In this document: positions 62,342-64,000 of the stretch, one piece after another
How the letters are laid out: every line of letters begins with the position of its first letter
How positions within the stretch are numbered: position 1 is the stretch's first letter
Translations under genes and position numbers: made by a program
Assembly: GCA_004005435.1 (NCBI GenBank)
Contig: RZWH01000004.1
Location: forward strand, 344,756-408,755
Source of the DNA: Rhodobacteraceae bacterium CCMM004
GTDB lineage: Bacteria; Pseudomonadota; Alphaproteobacteria; Rhodobacterales; Rhodobacteraceae
DNA: 64,000 nt
Direction of reading: 5' to 3'
The notes under the pieces: model-generated
What the model saw: only the letters and a program-made list of their open reading frames with translations
Told to the model about the DNA's origin: nothing
Databases searched by the model: none

Positions 62342-64000
62342 GTGGGTATTCTCTCTCACGCCCAGACCTTCTGGGCGGCCGATCACCTGTTCCTCGGAGT
62401 CAACTCCAGCCTCTCCGTCACCGGCGGCGCGCGGCCGACCCTGGTGGTCCAGGATCCCGTCCGGGAGAAGATGGTCAGCCAGGATCTCGGCGGCGGGGCG
62501 CTGTCGGCTGGAGGCTTTCGCGAGACGTCGAACGGCGGCGACCGGGGGCTGTCCCTGGGCGGCCTGTCCCGGTCGCTCGATGCCGCGGTGGTCGACGGCC
62601 TGGCGGACGCGCCGGGCAGCACGCGGGCCTATCTCGACGGCATGGCGTGGGCGGGTACCGAGGTCAGCCTGCTGTCCGTGGAGGCCCATGGCGAGACCTG
62701 GATGATCGCCGCGCAGACCAACGGCAGCGGCGTGTCGAGCTATCGGCTGACCGCTTCGGGCACCCTACCCCTCACCGGGTCTGTGGCCGACGGGGGCGGC
62801 CGCTACCTCTCCGGGGTGTCCGACCTCGGGGCGGTCAACGTGGGCGGAACCACTGTGATCCTGGCCGTCTCCGGCCGCGAGAACGGCGTGACCGCCCTGA
62901 CCCTGGACCAGAACGGCCGCCTCAGCCACGCCGACAGTTTCGGCGCGGCAGAGACGCTCCCGATCAACCGCCCCACCGCGGTGGCGGGCGTCGACACGGC
63001 CCAGGGAAGTTTCGCCATTGTGGCCTCCGCCGGGACGGGGTCTCTGACGGTGCTCGAAGTTTCGCGGAGCGGCAGCCTGAGCTTCGTCGATCAGGTGAGC
63101 GACACGCTCCACAGCCGGTTCGCCGACGTGACGGCGCTGGACGTGGTGGTCCACGGCAACAAGGTGCTGGTCGCGGCGGGGGGCAGCGACGGCGGCATAT
63201 CTCTCCTCGAACTCTTGCCGACCGGCCACTTGGTGCATCTGGGCAGCCTCGAAGACAGCACCCAGAGCGCCCTGCGCAACATCTCGGACCTGGACTTCGC
63301 CGTGGTCGGCGGGCGGCTCGAACTGTTCGCCCTGGGGACCGACGGGCGCGAGGCGGGCCTGAGCCGCATTGTCGTCGATGTGGAGGCCGCCGGCGTGTCG
63401 GCCCAGGGAGGCGGCGGCGGGGGCGGGGCCGACCGGCTGTGGGCGCGCGACGGCGGCGACGCCCTGTCGGGCGGCGGCGGGGACGACGTGCTGATCGACG
63501 GCAGCGGTGCGGACACCCTGCGCGGCGGCGCCGGTGCCGACCTCTTCGTCTTTGCGCCCGACCGGTCCGAGGACCGCATCGAGGATTTCGAACTCGGCGT
63601 CGACCGGATCGATCTCAGCCAGTACGAGGGCTTCTACTCCGGGCAGGGGATCGCCATCTCGCAGACCTCGACCGGCGCCCGTATCACCGTTGACGGCGAC
63701 CGCTTTACCATTGTGTCCCACGATCGCAAGCCGCTGGACACCACGCTTCTGCGGCAGAGCCTGGAGGGCGCGGTGCATCGCATCGAGATGCCCGACACGG
63801 CCGCGTTCCAGACCCTTCAAGGCAGCACCCGGGGCGACGCCCTGCAGGGATCGACGCTGGACGAGACCATCTCTGGCGGCGGCGGCAACGACTGGATCAC
63901 GCCGGGTGCTGGGTCTGACGATGTGGACGGAGGCGACGGTGTGGACATGGTGAGCTTCGTCGATCTGGGCCAGGCGGTGATCGTGGATCTGAGCGCCGGG
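62342..64000 (+). CDS. Beta-propeller/RTX calcium-binding protein (3' part outside window)
   Basis: 553 codons are visible and the frame stays open to the right edge. No N-terminal signal peptide is seen, as expected for type I secretion through a C-terminal RTX signal. About residues 80-355 contain four related units 51-53 residues apart. Each ends in G-x-L (ASGTLPL, QNGRLSH, RSGSLSF, PTGHLVH) followed by S-x-x-D or a close variant, like a lactonase-type beta-propeller. RTX nonapeptide blocks lie at about 368-405 (GGDALSGGGGDDVLIDGSG, GADTLRGGAGADLFVF) and about 510-540. DRIEDFELGVDRIDLS is the usual serralysin-type follow-on. The GTG start has AGGA 9 bases upstream; an in-frame ATG lies 15 codons earlier. 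Confidence 0.85.
   Translation, partial: MGILSHAQTFWAADHLFLGVNSSLSVTGGARPTLVVQDPVREKMVSQDLGGGALSAGGFRETSNGGDRGLSLGGLSRSLDAAVVDGLADAPGSTRAYLDGMAWAGTEVSLLSVEAHGETWMIAAQTNGSGVSSYRLTASGTLPLTGSVADGGGRYLSGVSDLGAVNVGGTTVILAVSGRENGVTALTLDQNGRLSHADSFGAAETLPINRPTAVAGVDTAQGSFAIVASAGTGSLTVLEVSRSGSLSFVDQVSDTLHSRFADVTALDVVVHGNKVLVAAGGSDGGISLLELLPTGHLVHLGSLEDSTQSALRNISDLDFAVVGGRLELFALGTDGREAGLSRIVVDVEAAGVSAQGGGGGGGADRLWARDGGDALSGGGGDDVLIDGSGADTLRGGAGADLFVFAPDRSEDRIEDFELGVDRIDLSQYEGFYSGQGIAISQTSTGARITVDGDRFTIVSHDRKPLDTTLLRQSLEGAVHRIEMPDTAAFQTLQGSTRGDALQGSTLDETISGGGGNDWITPGAGSDDVDGGDGVDMVSFVDLGQAVIVDLSAG

Overview
The window is a contiguous stretch of a high-GC chromosome. The organism is most likely an alphaproteobacterium of the Rhodobacteraceae (roseobacter group). 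The basis is gene order (hemW-rdgB-rph divergent from hrcA-grpE), protein style throughout, GGAGG-type ribosome binding sites, frequent ATGA/GTGA start-stop overlaps, and the malic enzyme-phosphotransacetylase fusion type. This is inference from recognition, not a database search. I see no tRNA, rRNA, CRISPR array, insertion sequence, integrase or phage gene.

Layout. (1) 1-17.8 kb is housekeeping: hemW (cut by the left edge), rdgB, rph, hrcA, grpE, mutS, maeB, msrA, a DUF1508 protein in a less GC-rich patch, argG, ilvA, an Hpt protein divergent from a receiver-PP2C phosphatase, a Nudix hydrolase, hslO, a CoA-pyrophosphatase-type Nudix enzyme and cca. (2) 17.9-25.0 kb holds two tandem half-size ABC exporters, a KdsB-family cytidylyltransferase, an RNA m5U-type methyltransferase, a bacterial voltage-gated sodium channel with a TLESWSM filter, and a lipoprotein L,D-transpeptidase. 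(3) 25.0-35.6 kb is a complete L-rhamnose locus. Isomerase and bifunctional aldolase-dehydrogenase lie on the minus strand. The DeoR regulator, ABC importer (rhaS-T-P-Q), mutarotase and kinase lie on the plus strand. (4) 35.9-44.8 kb is a minus-strand operon of eight genes: Opp/Dpp-type ABC importer, class V aminotransferase, FadR-type regulator and GH43 glycosidase. It follows, in the same direction, an N-acetylglucosamine pair (nagA and an SIS-type deaminase) whose GntR/UTRA regulator is divergent. (5) 48.1-50.9 kb has a ferric-iron ABC permease and binding protein facing each other, without an ATPase. (6) 51.0-64.0 kb is surface polysaccharide: ugd, phosphomannomutase, glmU, glmS, kpsT, kpsE, kpsM, an RgpF-like protein and a PAPS-type sulfotransferase. 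It ends in a beta-propeller/RTX protein cut by the right edge.

How the parts fit together. The rha, nag and Opp-GH43 loci suggest a heterotroph living on polysaccharide-derived sugars, for example from algae or detritus. The right-hand cluster makes nucleotide sugars (UDP-GlcA, UDP-GlcNAc, mannose-1-P) and pairs them with a KpsMTE exporter, a rhamnan-synthesis-like protein and a sulfotransferase, which points to a possibly sulfated capsule. The most noteworthy items are this capsule set, the nag-Opp-FadR-aminotransferase-GH43 assembly, the sodium channel, and the propeller-RTX protein. No gene in the window looks like a wholly unknown defence or mobile system.
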